Shown here: piece after piece, positions 42,698 to 52,049 of the stretch
Position numbering within the stretch: the stretch's first letter is position 1
How the letters are laid out: each line of letters begins with the position of its first letter
NCBI RefSeq assembly: GCF_029269835.1
Contig: NZ_JARJBB010000001.1
Span: forward strand, 372,001 to 436,000
Origin: Streptomyces tropicalis
GTDB lineage: Bacteria > Actinomycetota > Actinomycetes > Streptomycetales > Streptomycetaceae
DNA length: 64,000 bases
Reading direction: 5' to 3'
Made by a program: the position numbers and the translations under genes
Notes under the pieces: model-generated
The model's input: the letters and a program-made list of their open reading frames with translations, nothing else
What the model was told of the DNA's origin: nothing
Database searches by the model: none

Positions 42698-43963
42698 CTA
42701 CGGGACCAGGCTCTCCAGCGGGACGTGCGGGTCGGCGAGCGCCTCGGTGTCCACGGGCGCCTTGGCGCGGATCAGCTGCTGCACGGTCTCTGTGACGTCC
42801 CACACATTGACGTTCATCCCGGCGAGGACCCGGCCCTCCTTCACCCAGAAGGCGATGAACTCGCGCTTCCCGGCGTCCCCGCGGATCACCACCTCGTCGT
42901 ACGCGCCCGGGGGCGCCCAGCCGGAGTGCTCCATGCCGAGGTCGTACTGGTCGGAGAAGAAGTACGGCACGCGGTCGTAGGCGACGTCCCGGCCCAGCAT
43001 GGCGCGTGCGGCCGCGGGGCCGCCGTTGAGCGCGTTGGCCCAGTGCTCCACCCGCAGCCGGGTGCCGAAGAGCGGGTGCGGGAAGGACACGGCGTCGCCG
43101 GCGGCGTAGATGTCGGGGTCGGAGGTGCGCAGCCGGTCGTCGACGGCGATGCCGCCGCCGTGGGCGCGGTCTGCCGTCTCCAGTCCCGCGGCCTCCGCGA
43201 GGGCGGTGCGGGGCGCGGCGCCGATCGCGGCGAGCACGTCGTGGCAGGGGTGCTCCTCGCCGTCGTCGGTGCGGACGGCGAGGACCATGCCGTCCTGCCC
43301 GACGATCTCGGTGAGCCGGGCACCGAAGTGGAAGCGGACGCCGTGCTCGCTGTGCAGCTCCGCGAAGAGTCCCCCCAGCTCGGGGCCGAGGACGCCGTGC
43401 AGCGGGGTCGGCTCGGGCTCGACGACGGTGACCTCGGCACCGTACTCGCGGGCCGCGGCGGCGACCTCCAGGCCGATCCAGCCGGCGCCCGCGATCACGA
43501 GGTGGCCGTTGTCCCGGCCGAGGTGGGCCAGGACGCCCTTGAGCCGCTCGGCGTGGGCGAGGCGGCGCAGGTGGTGGACGCCGGCGAGCCCGGTGCCGGG
43601 GATCTCCAGGCGGCGCGGCTCCGCGCCGGGCGCGAGCAGCAGCTTGTCGTAGTGGACGAGGGTGCCGTCGTCGCCGTAGTGGACCGTCTTCGCGGCGCGG
43701 TCGATCGCCACGACCGTCTGGCCGAGGTGCAGCTCCACGTCGTTGCGCGCGTACCAGGCCGGTTCGTGCACGAAGACGCTGTCGCGCTCCTCCTTGCCGA
43801 GCAGGTAGCCCTTGGACAGCGGCGGGCGTTCGTAGGGGTGGTCGCGTTCGTCGCAGATGAGGATCACCCGGCCGCTGAAACCCTCCGTGCGGAGGGTCTC
43901 CGCCGCCTTCGCGCCGGCGAGACCGCCACCGACGATGACGAATGTCTGATCCGCGTCGACCAC
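42698..43963 (-). CDS. FAD-dependent pyridine-nucleotide oxidoreductase (ferredoxin reductase type)
   Basis: 421 aa. FAD-binding VIVGGGLAGAKAAETLR at the N-terminus, RDHPYERPPLSKGYLLG, LLLAPGAEPRRL, NAD-binding VIAGAGWIGLEVAAAAREYG and second FAD motif DIYAAGDAVSFPHPLFGTRL. The arrangement is that of rubredoxin/ferredoxin reductases of oxygenase systems, with the reductase C-terminal domain (YFFSDQYDLGMEHSGWA). It passes electrons from NAD(P)H to a small iron-sulfur or P450 partner, none of which is adjacent. It is co-oriented with dnaG. Confidence 0.93.
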   Translation of the reverse strand: MVDADQTFVIVGGGLAGAKAAETLRTEGFSGRVILICDERDHPYERPPLSKGYLLGKEERDSVFVHEPAWYARNDVELHLGQTVVAIDRAAKTVHYGDDGTLVHYDKLLLAPGAEPRRLEIPGTGLAGVHHLRRLAHAERLKGVLAHLGRDNGHLVIAGAGWIGLEVAAAAREYGAEVTVVEPEPTPLHGVLGPELGGLFAELHSEHGVRFHFGARLTEIVGQDGMVLAVRTDDGEEHPCHDVLAAIGAAPRTALAEAAGLETADRAHGGGIAVDDRLRTSDPDIYAAGDAVSFPHPLFGTRLRVEHWANALNGGPAAARAMLGRDVAYDRVPYFFSDQYDLGMEHSGWAPPGAYDEVVIRGDAGKREFIAFWVKEGRVLAGMNVNVWDVTETVQQLIRAKAPVDTEALADPHVPLESLVP

Positions 43964-44117
43964 TTGATGCCTCCTCGTAAGGGTGCCGCCACATGCGAGC
44001 GTCCCGCACGGAGCGTGATGCGGGAAGAGGGAGTGACCCGATCAGGCCACGGAGGGTCACCTGGGGACCTCCTGGATCACACGGGTCCCGTGCGTCGCAG
44101 CGGGTCCCCCGCCCCTG

Positions 44118-45503
44118 TCATATGTGCCCCGTCAGGCGGGCGTGAAGCGAGGCGGCCGCGGTGTCGGTGAGCGACGCGACCTGGTCGACCACGACCCGCT
44201 TGCGCGCCCGGTCGTCGGGGGCCGCGTCGAACAGGGCGCGGAACTGGGGATCGAGTGCCAGGGGCGCGTGCGCGGTGACGGCCTCGGCCAGCTCGGCGAC
44301 CACGATCCGCTGGTCGGCGCGGATCCGCTCCTGCTCGGCGCGCTGCATGACGAACCGGTCGGCGACGGCCTTGAGGACCGCGCACTCCATCCGGGTGCCG
44401 TGCGGGACGACGAGCTCGGCGCCGTACCGGGTGAGGCGGCCGCTGCCGTACGCCTGGCGGGTGGCACCCTCGGCGGCGAGGCAGAACCGGCCGATGAGCT
44501 GGCTGGTGGCGTCCTTCAGACGGGCCTGGGCGACCGCCGTGCCGTCGTACCCGTGCGGCCACCACTCCTGGGCGAGGAGGCGGTCGAGGGCCTCGGCGAG
44601 CTCCGCGGGGTCGGTGCCGGCGGGCACGTACCGTCCGGCGGCGACCGTGAAGACGGCCTGCCGCTCCGGCTCGGAGTGCAGGCAGCGGGGGTCGATGTGG
44701 CCGGCGTGCAGGCCGTCCTCCACGTCGTGGACGGAGTAGGCGACGTCGTCCGACCAGTCCATGACCTGGGCCTCGAAGCAGGTGCGGGTGCCCGGGGCGT
44801 CCTTGCGGACCCAGTCGAAGACGGGCCGGTCGTCCTCGTAGACGCCGAACTTCACCGAAGCCGGGTCGGTGGGGTGGGCGCCGCGCGGCCAGGGGTACTT
44901 CGTGGCCGCGTCGAGGGCGGCGCGGGTGAGGTTGAGGCCGACGCTGACGGGGGCGCCGGAGCCGGGGCCGGGCACGAACCGCTTGGGCTCGATACGGGTG
45001 AGCAGCCGCAGCGACTGGGCGTTGCCCTCGAAGCCGCCGCAGTCGTGCGCGAACTCGTTGAGCGCCTGCTCGCCGTTGTGCCCGAAGGGCGGGTGGCCGA
45101 GGTCGTGGGAGAGGCAGGCGGCCTCCACCAGGTCGGGGTCGCAGCCGAGGGCGGCGCCGAGCTCCCGGCCGACCTGGGCGCACTCCAGCGAATGGGTGAG
45201 CCGGGTGCGGGGGCTGGCGTCCCACGACTGCACCGGGTGTCCCTCGCCGCTCCGGGCGCCGAGGATCCGCGGGAGCTCCAGCGGGGTGACCACCTGCGTC
45301 TTGCCGGCCAGCCGGCGCAGGGCGGCGGAGTGCAGGACGCGGGCGCGGTCGCGCTGGAAGGCGGTGCGCCCCGGCCGTTTGTCCGGTTCCGGGTCCCAGC
45401 GCTCGACGGCCGCGACCGCGTAGCCGGAGGGCGGCACCTGGTTCTGGTGCGCCTGCAGGGAGTTCCGGTACGTCTGCGGGGCCTCGGGGGCGGTGCCTTC
45501 CAT
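44118..45503 (-). CDS. dgt: Deoxyguanosinetriphosphate triphosphohydrolase-like protein
   Basis: 461 aa. HD-domain motifs: [52 protein letters not shown] (first His), [20 protein letters not shown] (HD pair) and [14 protein letters not shown]. It should hydrolyse dNTPs to nucleosides and triphosphate. Compared with the usual VVTPG...WDASPRTRL spacing there are ~17 extra residues between VVTP and WDASP (rich in Gly/Pro/Arg). In Streptomyces dgt lies upstream of dnaG, as here. Confidence 0.95.
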   Translation of the reverse strand: MEGTAPEAPQTYRNSLQAHQNQVPPSGYAVAAVERWDPEPDKRPGRTAFQRDRARVLHSAALRRLAGKTQVVTPLELPRILGARSGEGHPVQSWDASPRTRLTHSLECAQVGRELGAALGCDPDLVEAACLSHDLGHPPFGHNGEQALNEFAHDCGGFEGNAQSLRLLTRIEPKRFVPGPGSGAPVSVGLNLTRAALDAATKYPWPRGAHPTDPASVKFGVYEDDRPVFDWVRKDAPGTRTCFEAQVMDWSDDVAYSVHDVEDGLHAGHIDPRCLHSEPERQAVFTVAAGRYVPAGTDPAELAEALDRLLAQEWWPHGYDGTAVAQARLKDATSQLIGRFCLAAEGATRQAYGSGRLTRYGAELVVPHGTRMECAVLKAVADRFVMQRAEQERIRADQRIVVAELAEAVTAHAPLALDPQFRALFDAAPDDRARKRVVVDQVASLTDTAAASLHARLTGHI

Positions 45504-45638
45504 GCCTCGACAGTAAGCGCAGGCGGTGACATTCGGGGCGTCGGTGTCCGTACGGACGCGTCCGGCGGGCGCCGGCGGCGGCCGCGTCGCGCGGGTGGCG
45601 GCTGCCGTGCGCCGGGTCCCGTCGTCGGGCTCCCGCCG

Positions 45639-45836
45639 TCAGGCTCCCGCCGGGCGCCCGGCGGGCGGGCCGGGCCGGTGCCGTCCGGCGGGCGGGATGC
45701 GGCTGAGCCGGCCGGCGAGTTCGCTGCCGATGCTGTGCAGGATGTGCGCCGTGCTGTCGAGGCGGGCGCCGCCGGACGGGGAGCCGTCGTCCCGGGGCGG
45801 GCCGGACTCGTCGCGGGAGGGTTTCGGGGCTGTCAT
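45639..45836 (-). CDS. Hypothetical small protein
   Basis: 65 codons from ATG 45836 (MTAPKPSRDESGPP). The middle has a plausible amphipathic helix (LDSTAHILHSIGSELAGRLS), and the tail is Pro/Gly/Arg-rich. No family recognised. Third-position bias is consistent with coding in the first 45 codons. No clear Shine-Dalgarno. Confidence 0.42.
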   Translation of the reverse strand: MTAPKPSRDESGPPRDDGSPSGGARLDSTAHILHSIGSELAGRLSRIPPAGRHRPGPPAGRPAGA

Positions 45837-46049
45837 ACGGCGATCCTGCCCGCGGCAGGTTGCATCGCCGTTGCGGCGCCGTGACGGATGGCCGGACGGG
45901 GGCTTCACCCGGCGGGTGCGCGGCCCACGTCAACGGCCAACGGGGCGGCGGCCGTTGCCGGGGTGGTACACGGGCGGCGAACCGGCCCGGGGCGCGGCGC
46001 GTCCTCCATGATCGGAGGCCCGCCGGGGGCCACGGGAGGAGACCGTCCG

Positions 46050-46736
46050 ATGCGTCGACCGAAGCGGATGCGACCGCGGCTGCCGCGCACGCGTGCCGGG
46101 CAGCGGCGGCTGGTGCGGGCCGTGGCGGCGGGCTGCGTGCTGGCGCTGCTCCCGGCGACGTGGATGTGGACGGCGACCGGCGGCCGGCTGCGCGGCACGG
46201 CGGACGCGCCGCGCACCGACGTCGCGGTCGTGTTCGGCGCCGGACTGTGGAACGGCGAGCCGTCGCCCTACCTGGCGCACCGCCTGGACGCGGCGGCCGC
46301 GCTCTACCGGGCGGGCCGTGTGAAGGTCCTGCTGGTCACCGGCGACAACAGCCGCAGGGACTACGACGAGCCGGACGCGATGCGCGCCTACCTGACCCGG
46401 CACGGCGTCCCGGCCGCGCGGGTCGTGACGGACTACGCCGGCTTCGACACCTGGGACTCCTGCGTGCGCGCCCGGAAGATCTTCGGGGTGCACCGCGCGG
46501 TGCTGGTCAGCCAGGGCTTCCACATCCGGCGGGCGGTCGCGCTGTGCGACGCGGCCGGTGTGGACTCCTGGGGCGTCGGTGTGGAGGAGAAGAACGACGC
46601 GACCTGGTACTACGGCGGCACCCGGGAGGTGTTCGCGGCCGCCAAGGCGGCGCTGGACGCGGTGTTCCACCCCGACCCGACGTTCCTGGGCCCGCGGGAG
46701 ACGGGCGTCGACCGGGCTCTGGCGGGCGCCCGCTGA
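46050..46736 (+). CDS. SanA/YdcF-like DUF218 protein
   Basis: ATG 46050 with GGGAGGA 9 nt upstream; 228 aa. One N-terminal membrane helix (AVAAGCVLALLPATWMW) leads to a DUF218 domain: DVAVVFGAGLWNGEPSPYLA, RLDAAAALYRAGRVKVLLVT, GDNSRRDYDEPDAM, DSCVRARKIFGVHRAVLVSQ. SanA affects envelope barrier function (vancomycin resistance at high temperature) in enterobacteria. Here a membrane-attached, externally facing domain is expected. Monocistronic. Confidence 0.88.
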   Translation: MRRPKRMRPRLPRTRAGQRRLVRAVAAGCVLALLPATWMWTATGGRLRGTADAPRTDVAVVFGAGLWNGEPSPYLAHRLDAAAALYRAGRVKVLLVTGDNSRRDYDEPDAMRAYLTRHGVPAARVVTDYAGFDTWDSCVRARKIFGVHRAVLVSQGFHIRRAVALCDAAGVDSWGVGVEEKNDATWYYGGTREVFAAAKAALDAVFHPDPTFLGPRETGVDRALAGAR

Positions 46737-46815
46737 CACGGCGTCCGCGGTCGCCCCGCCGCACTCCCTCCGCGGCGCGGTGCGCGCACGGAGGGGAGGT
46801 CCGGCCCCGGTGGTG

Positions 46816-47232
46816 CTACGGGCGCGGGGAGGGCCAGCGCCCGTCGGGGATCCGCTCGCCGCGGGCCCGCAGCCGGTCGGCGACCGGGGCGGCTGCGACG
46901 TAGACCCAGGCGCGCACCGGCGGGCCGCCCGTGTCCCGGTGGACGTCCCGGGCCACCCGCTCGTACAGGTTGCGCGGGTCCCCGGGGACGTACTCCTCCA
47001 ACCGGTCCAATACGGCCAGGAGTTCGCGGTACGTCCCCGGCCGCGCGGTGACCAGGTCGCCGTGCACGACGCCCTCCCGTTCCTCCACGGCGTAGGGGTA
47101 GCCGGGGCCCTCGTAGAGCACGGCGCCGGTCAGCCGGCCGGGCTCCTCGGCACCGGTGCGGCCGCGCAGGAACAGGCCGTGGTTGACGCGCCCGGGGCGG
47201 AGGGTGCCGTAGACGAAGAAGGGGAGGGTCAC
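46816..47232 (-). CDS. Gamma-glutamylcyclotransferase-fold (AIG2-like) protein
   Basis: 138 aa. The family opens with FFVYGTLRPGRVNHGLF (substrate-binding YGTLRPG loop). GPGYPYAVEEREGVVHGDL and LLAVLDRLEEYVPGD (with the likely catalytic Glu) follow, then YERVARDV. Such small proteins may cyclise gamma-glutamyl amines or have unknown substrates. Divergent from the M4 protease gene. Confidence 0.9.
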   Translation of the reverse strand: MTLPFFVYGTLRPGRVNHGLFLRGRTGAEEPGRLTGAVLYEGPGYPYAVEEREGVVHGDLVTARPGTYRELLAVLDRLEEYVPGDPRNLYERVARDVHRDTGGPPVRAWVYVAAAPVADRLRARGERIPDGRWPSPRP

Positions 47233-47278
47233 AGAAACGATTCTCTCCCCTCACACAACCCCCTGCGGACCCTATGGA

Positions 47279-47292
47279 CATGACATGTCATG
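47279..47292. promoter_or_regulatory. 14-bp perfect palindrome upstream of M4 protease
   Basis: CATGACATGTCATG is a perfect palindrome, followed by an unusually AT-rich stretch (ACTCTTAAATCTC). It lies ~72 nt before the protease start and ~47 nt before the divergent cyclotransferase gene. A regulator binding site is plausible. Confidence 0.5.
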
Positions 47293-47363
47293 GACTCTTA
47301 AATCTCAGAGCGACATCAGCGCCATCCCCACGCGCCCGAGGGCGCCTGCGCTCAAGGAGACCG

Positions 47364-49007
47364 ATGAGTCGGACACGGCACATCCGAGGCACGCGCCTCG
47401 CCACGGCCGGCATAGCCGCCACCGCCGCCACCCTGCTGGCCGCAGCGCTCTCCCCCGCCGCCCACGCCGACGGCAGACCCACCAGGGCCGGAGCGATCGA
47501 GAACGCCGCGACGGCGCTCCTCGACCATGCGGCGTCCATCGGCATCACGGCCGGCCAGGGTACCGCCGTACGGGACGTGATCGTCGACAAGGACGGCACC
47601 CAGCACGTCCGCTACGACCGCACCTACAAGCAACTCCCCGTGCTTGGCGGTGACTTCGTCGTCCACCTGGCACCGAACGGCAGCTACCGCAGCGCCGACC
47701 GCGCCGTCCGCAACCGGATCTCGCTGGCGAACGTCACGCCCTCGCTGTCCGCCCCGAAGGCCGCCGACCTCGCGGTCAACGCGCTGCGCGCCGCCAACCT
47801 CGGCGAGACCCTGCACAGGATCACCGCCAAGCCGCAGCTCGTCGTCGACGCCCTGCACGGCGCCCCCAAGCTCGCCTGGCGCACCAACGCGGTCGCACAG
47901 GACTCGCTCGGCAACCCGGTCGCCCGGACGGTCCTCACCGACGCCCGCACCGGCACGCAGATCGACGCCTGGGACAGCATCGAGACGGCGACCGGCGACG
48001 GCCAGTCGCTCTACAGCGGCACGGTTCCGCTCGAGACCACGCAGTCGGGGTCGACCTACCAGCTCAAGGACCCGACGCGCGGCAACACCTACACCGGTGA
48101 CGCCGCCAACAAGACCGACACGTGCTTCGGCAGCGTCTGCCTGAGCCGGGCACCCTCGACACTGTTCACCGACTCCGACAACCACTGGGGCTCGGGCACC
48201 ACGGCGGACCGCTCGTCGGCCGCGGTCGACGCCCAGTACGGCACCAACATGACCTGGGACTACTACAAGAACGTCCACGGTCGCAACGGCATCGGCGGGG
48301 ACGGCAAGGGCTCGTACAACCGCGTCCACTACGGCAACAACTACAACAACGCCTTCTGGGACGACAACTGCTTCTGCATGACGTACGGCGACGGCGACGG
48401 CACCACGTTCGGGCCGCTGGTGGCGCTGGACGTGGCGGGCCACGAGATGTCGCACGGCGTGACGTCGAAGACGGCGGCGCTGACCTACTCCGGTGAGTCG
48501 GGCGGCCTGAACGAGGCCACGTCGGACATCTTCGGCACGCTGGTGGAGTGGTACGCGAACAACCCGTCCGACCCCGGTGACTACCTCATCGGCGAGAAGA
48601 TCGTCCGCTCCGGCTTCGGCAAGTCCGCGCTGCGGTACATGGACAAGCCCTCCAAGGACGGCAACTCGGCCGACTGCTGGAGCAGTTCGGTCGGAAACCT
48701 CGACGTGCACTACTCCTCGGGCGTCGCGAACCACTTCGCCTACCTGCTGGCGGAGGGCAGCGGCGCGAAGACCATCAACGGCGTCGGCTACGACTCCCCG
48801 ACCTGCAACGGCTCCACGGTCACCGGCATCGGGCGGGACAAGCTCGGGCAGATCTGGTACCGCGCCCTGACGGTCTACATGACGTCGTCCACGAAATACG
48901 CGGGCGCGCGCACGGCGACCCTGAGCGCGGCGAAGGACCTCTACGGCGCCGGCAGCACCGAGTACAACGCGGTGGCCGCGGCCTGGAGCGCGGTCAACGT
49001 GTCCTGA
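47364..49007 (+). CDS. Secreted M4 (thermolysin-family) metalloprotease
   Basis: ATG 47364 with AAGGAGA directly upstream; 547 aa. Signal peptide (ATAATLLAAALSPAAHA), FTP/PepSY-like propeptide (YDRTYKQLPVLGGDFVVHL) to ~residue 210, then the peptidase. Zinc ligands are His360 and His364 in HEMSH with catalytic Glu361, and Glu384 in GGLNEATSD; DVHYSSGVANHFAYLL carries the stabilising His. The mature enzyme is a zinc endopeptidase with autocleaved propeptide, acting outside the cell. Confidence 0.96.
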   Translation: MSRTRHIRGTRLATAGIAATAATLLAAALSPAAHADGRPTRAGAIENAATALLDHAASIGITAGQGTAVRDVIVDKDGTQHVRYDRTYKQLPVLGGDFVVHLAPNGSYRSADRAVRNRISLANVTPSLSAPKAADLAVNALRAANLGETLHRITAKPQLVVDALHGAPKLAWRTNAVAQDSLGNPVARTVLTDARTGTQIDAWDSIETATGDGQSLYSGTVPLETTQSGSTYQLKDPTRGNTYTGDAANKTDTCFGSVCLSRAPSTLFTDSDNHWGSGTTADRSSAAVDAQYGTNMTWDYYKNVHGRNGIGGDGKGSYNRVHYGNNYNNAFWDDNCFCMTYGDGDGTTFGPLVALDVAGHEMSHGVTSKTAALTYSGESGGLNEATSDIFGTLVEWYANNPSDPGDYLIGEKIVRSGFGKSALRYMDKPSKDGNSADCWSSSVGNLDVHYSSGVANHFAYLLAEGSGAKTINGVGYDSPTCNGSTVTGIGRDKLGQIWYRALTVYMTSSTKYAGARTATLSAAKDLYGAGSTEYNAVAAAWSAVNVS

Positions 49008-49060
49008 TCCGGCACGGCACGGCATCGTTCGGTTCCGTACCGCTCTGCTCGGTTCGCAGG

Positions 49061-49087
49061 AGGCCGGTCCCCCCGTGGGGCCGGCCT
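49061..49087 (+). terminator. Hairpin terminator after M4 protease
   Basis: AGGCCGG / CCGGCCT arms enclose a second CCCC/GGGG stem with a small bulge, 54 nt past the stop. Confidence 0.7.
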
Positions 49088-49445
49088 TCGGCGTGCGGCG
49101 GGGCTCGGGCGCTCCCGGCGGCGCTGGGCCGGGGAGCGGCCGTCGGGGCCCCCGGGCGGCCCGGGGCCCGGGGGTGCCCGCAGCGCGCCGGGGTCACCCG
49201 TTTCACCCCCTGGCTCCCGGATTTCTCGACGGGGCGTCAGTCTCGGGGCCGTGACCTGCCCAAATGTCGGACAGGTGACCCGGAGGGCGGTACTCCTGAC
49301 ACCCGTTCACCCGCTTTCTGACGGGTGCTCGGGAAGCGCGCCGGCCGTCGAGCCCCTTACCTCGAAGGTGCAGGGGCGCGACCGACGCAGCGGCACATGG
49401 GCATGCCGCGGGCCGCGGCCCACCGCAGAGCCCGGAGGAGCACCG
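49088..49445. other. Intergenic region upstream of the sortase pair
   Basis: About 358 bases with no gene seen. It must hold the promoter of the next gene; a small inverted repeat (ACCT-CGA-AGGT) occurs near 49361-49371. Confidence 0.35.
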
Positions 49446-49970
49446 ATGCGACGAACCGCCCGTCTGCTGGCCGGGGCCGCGCTCACCGTGGTCGCCCTGA
49501 GCGGCCCGGCCGTCTCCGCGTACGCCGCGGAGGGTGCCGGCCTGGAGGTGTTCCCGTCCTCGGTGGAACCGGGCGGGCAGGTCTCCGTGAACACCAAGGC
49601 GTGCGGGGACCGGGCCACCGCGGCCGGCGACGCCAGCGCGGTGGGCGCCGGGCCCTTCACCATGGCGCCCAGCGCGCACGAGGGCGACGCGATCGGGCAG
49701 TTCCGGGTGCCGGAGAGCGCGCAGCCGGGGACGTACGAGATCGTCGTGGAGTGCGCCGAGGGCGGCCGGGAGGTCAAGGGCGACCTGGTGGTGGCCCTGA
49801 ACGCCTCGCGCGGGCAGGCGATGCTGCCGCGGGGCAGCGTGAAGACCGGGGTCGGCGGCGCTCTGGGCCCCGACCCCGTGCAGTCCGCGGCCGGCGTGGC
49901 GGCTCTCGCCGTCGCCGCCGCGGGCGGTACCTGGCTCCTGCATCGCCGGGCACGAGGCGACGGGATCTGA
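49446..49970 (+). CDS. Exported C-terminally anchored protein beside sortase
   Basis: ATG 49446 after GGAGGAG; 174 aa. Signal peptide (LLAGAALTVVALSGPAVSAYA), a beta-rich domain (LEVFPSSVEPGGQVSVNTKA, PGTYEIVVECAEGG), then GSVKTGVGGALGPDP, a membrane helix (AAGVAALAVAAAGGTWLL) and a basic tail (HRRARGDGI). No LPxTG or LAxTG is visible at the expected place. The layout is that of the wall proteins encoded beside class F sortases in Streptomyces, so it may be a non-canonical substrate or a membrane-retained partner. Confidence 0.8.
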   Translation: MRRTARLLAGAALTVVALSGPAVSAYAAEGAGLEVFPSSVEPGGQVSVNTKACGDRATAAGDASAVGAGPFTMAPSAHEGDAIGQFRVPESAQPGTYEIVVECAEGGREVKGDLVVALNASRGQAMLPRGSVKTGVGGALGPDPVQSAAGVAALAVAAAGGTWLLHRRARGDGI

Positions 49971-50082
49971 CGGGCGGCCTCCGCTGTCCGTCCGCCGGGA
50001 CCGCTGGTCCCTCCCCCCTCCGGGCCCGACGCCCCTCGCGGCCCGGAGGCGGCGGGGACATCGAGTCCGGGAAGGGGTTCGC

Positions 50083-50700
50083 ATGGCCAGGATCGGCAAC
50101 ACCCTCATAGCAAGCGTCACCGCGGCCGCCCTCTGCTCCGGTGCCTGGCTGCTGCACGGCACCGGGGCGCACGCCCCACCGCAGCCCTCCGTCACGGAGG
50201 GCCGGCCCGACCCCGGTGAGGAGGCGCTCGCGGCACCCGCGCTGCCGCCGTCCCCGCCGGACCGCATCCGCATCCCCTCGATCCGGGTGAACGCCCCGCT
50301 GACCGGACTCGGCCTGACCGCGGCGGGCAGCCTCGACGTCCCGCCGGCCGGCCAGAAGAACCTCGCCGGCTGGTACGAGGCCGGCACCACCCCCGGCGAG
50401 ACCGGCACCGCGATCGTCGCCGGGCACGTCGACAACGCGGAGGGACCGGCCGTCTTCTACGACCTCGGCGCACTGAAGCGGGGCAGCGCCATCGAGGTGG
50501 ACCGGCGGGACGGCCGCGTCGCCCGCTTCACCGTGGACGCGGTCGAGGTGTACCAGGCGAAGGACTTCCCCGACGACAAGGTGTACGGCGCCGCGAAACG
50601 GCCCGAGCTGCGGGTCATCACCTGCGGCGGCGGCTACTCGAAGGCCACCGGCTACCAGGGCAACGTGGTCGTGTTCGCCCACCTCACCGGCGCGGCCTGA
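50083..50700 (+). CDS. Class F sortase
   Basis: 205 aa. One N-terminal membrane helix (LIASVTAAALCSGAWLLHG), a Pro-rich linker, then the sortase barrel: RIRIPSIRVNAPL, AGWYEAGTTPGETGTAIVAG, catalytic His in AGHVDN and Cys in VITCGGGY. The usual end motif with Arg (TGYxxNVVVFA) is TGYQGNVVVFA. It cleaves a sorting signal and transfers the substrate to a nucleophile at the cell surface. It is paired with the anchored protein 112 nt upstream. Confidence 0.9.
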   Translation: MARIGNTLIASVTAAALCSGAWLLHGTGAHAPPQPSVTEGRPDPGEEALAAPALPPSPPDRIRIPSIRVNAPLTGLGLTAAGSLDVPPAGQKNLAGWYEAGTTPGETGTAIVAGHVDNAEGPAVFYDLGALKRGSAIEVDRRDGRVARFTVDAVEVYQAKDFPDDKVYGAAKRPELRVITCGGGYSKATGYQGNVVVFAHLTGAA

Positions 50701-50734
50701 CCCGGCGTCCGCACGGCAGCGGCGACCACTGCCC

Positions 50735-50794
50735 GCAAACGCCGTTCAGCCTGGTCAGCGACACGGCTCGGCAGTCGCCGCAGATGACGCAGGA
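50735..50794. repeat. Imperfect 60-bp direct repeat, copy A
   Basis: About 48 of 60 bases match copy B at 52050-52109, including the identical 14-mer GCCTGGTCAGCGAC and GGCAGTC. Similarity continues weakly into the hairpin region downstream of copy B. It could be an old att-type duplication. Confidence 0.65.
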
Positions 50795-51245
50795 GAGCGG
50801 CCCCCGCACCGGGTGCACGACCAAGCCCTTGCCCAGGGCACTCGGGATCCGCCGCCTCCCGAGGGCACTCTCAGGGCACATCGCTCCACGCCGCGGCCTC
50901 GTCCCGGCTCGGGGCGGTGCTGGACGGTCCCTCGGCTCTCGGGCGGAATGCGGTGGCTCATGCGATGCGCTCGTGCTGTCCCGGTGTCGGCGGCGACGTC
51001 GCCGACCTGCACGAGCAGGTTGCCGAGCCGGCGTCGGGTGAGGCGGCGGCTTCAAGCGGCGGGGAGGTCGAACACGCATGGCCCGTTCGGGGGTATCCGC
51101 ACGGGTGTGGCGGAGTCTCGGGGTCCAGCGGTCTTCGGAGTTCGGCTGCGGGAACGTCCGCGCTGGTTACGGCTGCTGGTCGTAGCGGTCGGCACGGTCT
51201 CCGCCTGGGGTGCGTGTGCTGTGGCCCGGCACATGGTGCTCGGCC
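50795..51245. other. Non-coding stretch within island-like patch
   Basis: About 450 bases downstream of copy A. Small open frames exist on both strands, but none has a recognisable motif or convincing start. Base composition is slightly less GC-rich than the flanks. Confidence 0.35.
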
Positions 51246-51288
51246 ACACCTGAAACGGGTGTCGCAGGTTCGAATCCTGCCGGGGGTA
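51246..51288 (+). pseudogene. 3' fragment of a tRNA gene
   Basis: A variable-arm-like stem-loop (ACACC-TGAAACG-GGTGT) is followed by a perfect T-arm (GCAGG-TTCGAAT-CCTGC) and CGGGGGTA, as in the 3' half of a type II tRNA such as Leu or Ser. No matching 5' acceptor (ACCCCCG) lies upstream. 3' tRNA fragments are typical footprints of integrative-element attachment sites. Confidence 0.65.
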
Positions 51289-51387
51289 CGGGAGAGCCCG
51301 CCCAGCGGCGCGAGCGCGCCCGCAACCGCTGCGAGTAAGGCATCCGCTGGGGAGGTCGTCCCGTCTCCACTGAACGGCTTCAGGTCC

Positions 51388-51891
51388 TCAAGTCGAGGGC
51401 TGCATGACGACCTGCTCACCCTCTCCGTCCGGGTCCTCGAACTTGGTCAAGTAGCGGCTGAACAGGGTCTCGTCCACGGTGACGGAGTTGGGACCCTCCT
51501 CGTCGTTCCGTGCTTCAAGGCGACATTCCAGCGTCGTCCGATCAGCCTTGAGATGGATCAGTTCCCAGCGGCCGCCGTGCTTCTCGATCAGCGCCTTGTA
51601 ATCATCACGGGCGGCACGACTCCAGAAGCTGTAGTCCACCACCACATCGCGCCCGGCCAGCATCAGCTCGACCAGTTGCCGCCGCTGCTCGCGGCGGACC
51701 TCCTCCTTGAGCTGGTCGAACGCCTCCGCTTCCAGCACCAGGCCGGCGTCACGCCGCCCGAGTCGCTGCCAGACCACCTCGTCGATCGACAGACGAACGT
51801 AACCGCGTCGCACCAGATCCATCGCGTAGGTGGTCTTGCCCGCTCCCGGAAGACCACACATCAGCACCACTGTGCTCAATCGCTGCGTCAC
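51388..51891 (-). CDS. P-loop kinase-like ATPase
   Basis: 167 aa from ATG 51891. Walker A GLPGAGKTTYAMDL lies at residues 13-21, RLSIDEVVWQRLG follows, then VVVDYSFWSRAARDDYKALI and WELIHLKADRTTLECRLEAR. This is the AAA_33/zeta-like kinase family, cytoplasmic, with unknown phosphate acceptor. Codon bias is weaker than in neighbours. It sits alone between the two direct-repeat copies, so acquisition by transfer is likely. Confidence 0.85.
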   Translation of the reverse strand: MTQRLSTVVLMCGLPGAGKTTYAMDLVRRGYVRLSIDEVVWQRLGRRDAGLVLEAEAFDQLKEEVRREQRRQLVELMLAGRDVVVDYSFWSRAARDDYKALIEKHGGRWELIHLKADRTTLECRLEARNDEEGPNSVTVDETLFSRYLTKFEDPDGEGEQVVMQPST

Positions 51892-52049
51892 CGCGCCAGG
51901 TTAATACCGAGGACGCGCCGACTTCAGTGGCCAGCAGCGAGCCCGCTGAAGCCCAACCCGGCCAACCCATGTGGTCAGAGCACTGGGCACACCAGAGGGC
52001 ACAACGAGGGCACAACGGCTTCCGACTGGCCCAACGACAGCCAACGCCA

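Noticed and set aside
51167..51370. Minus-strand peptide containing PPAGFEPATP
   Set aside because: This string is the well-known false translation of a tRNA T-arm and acceptor; it supports the tRNA fragment instead.
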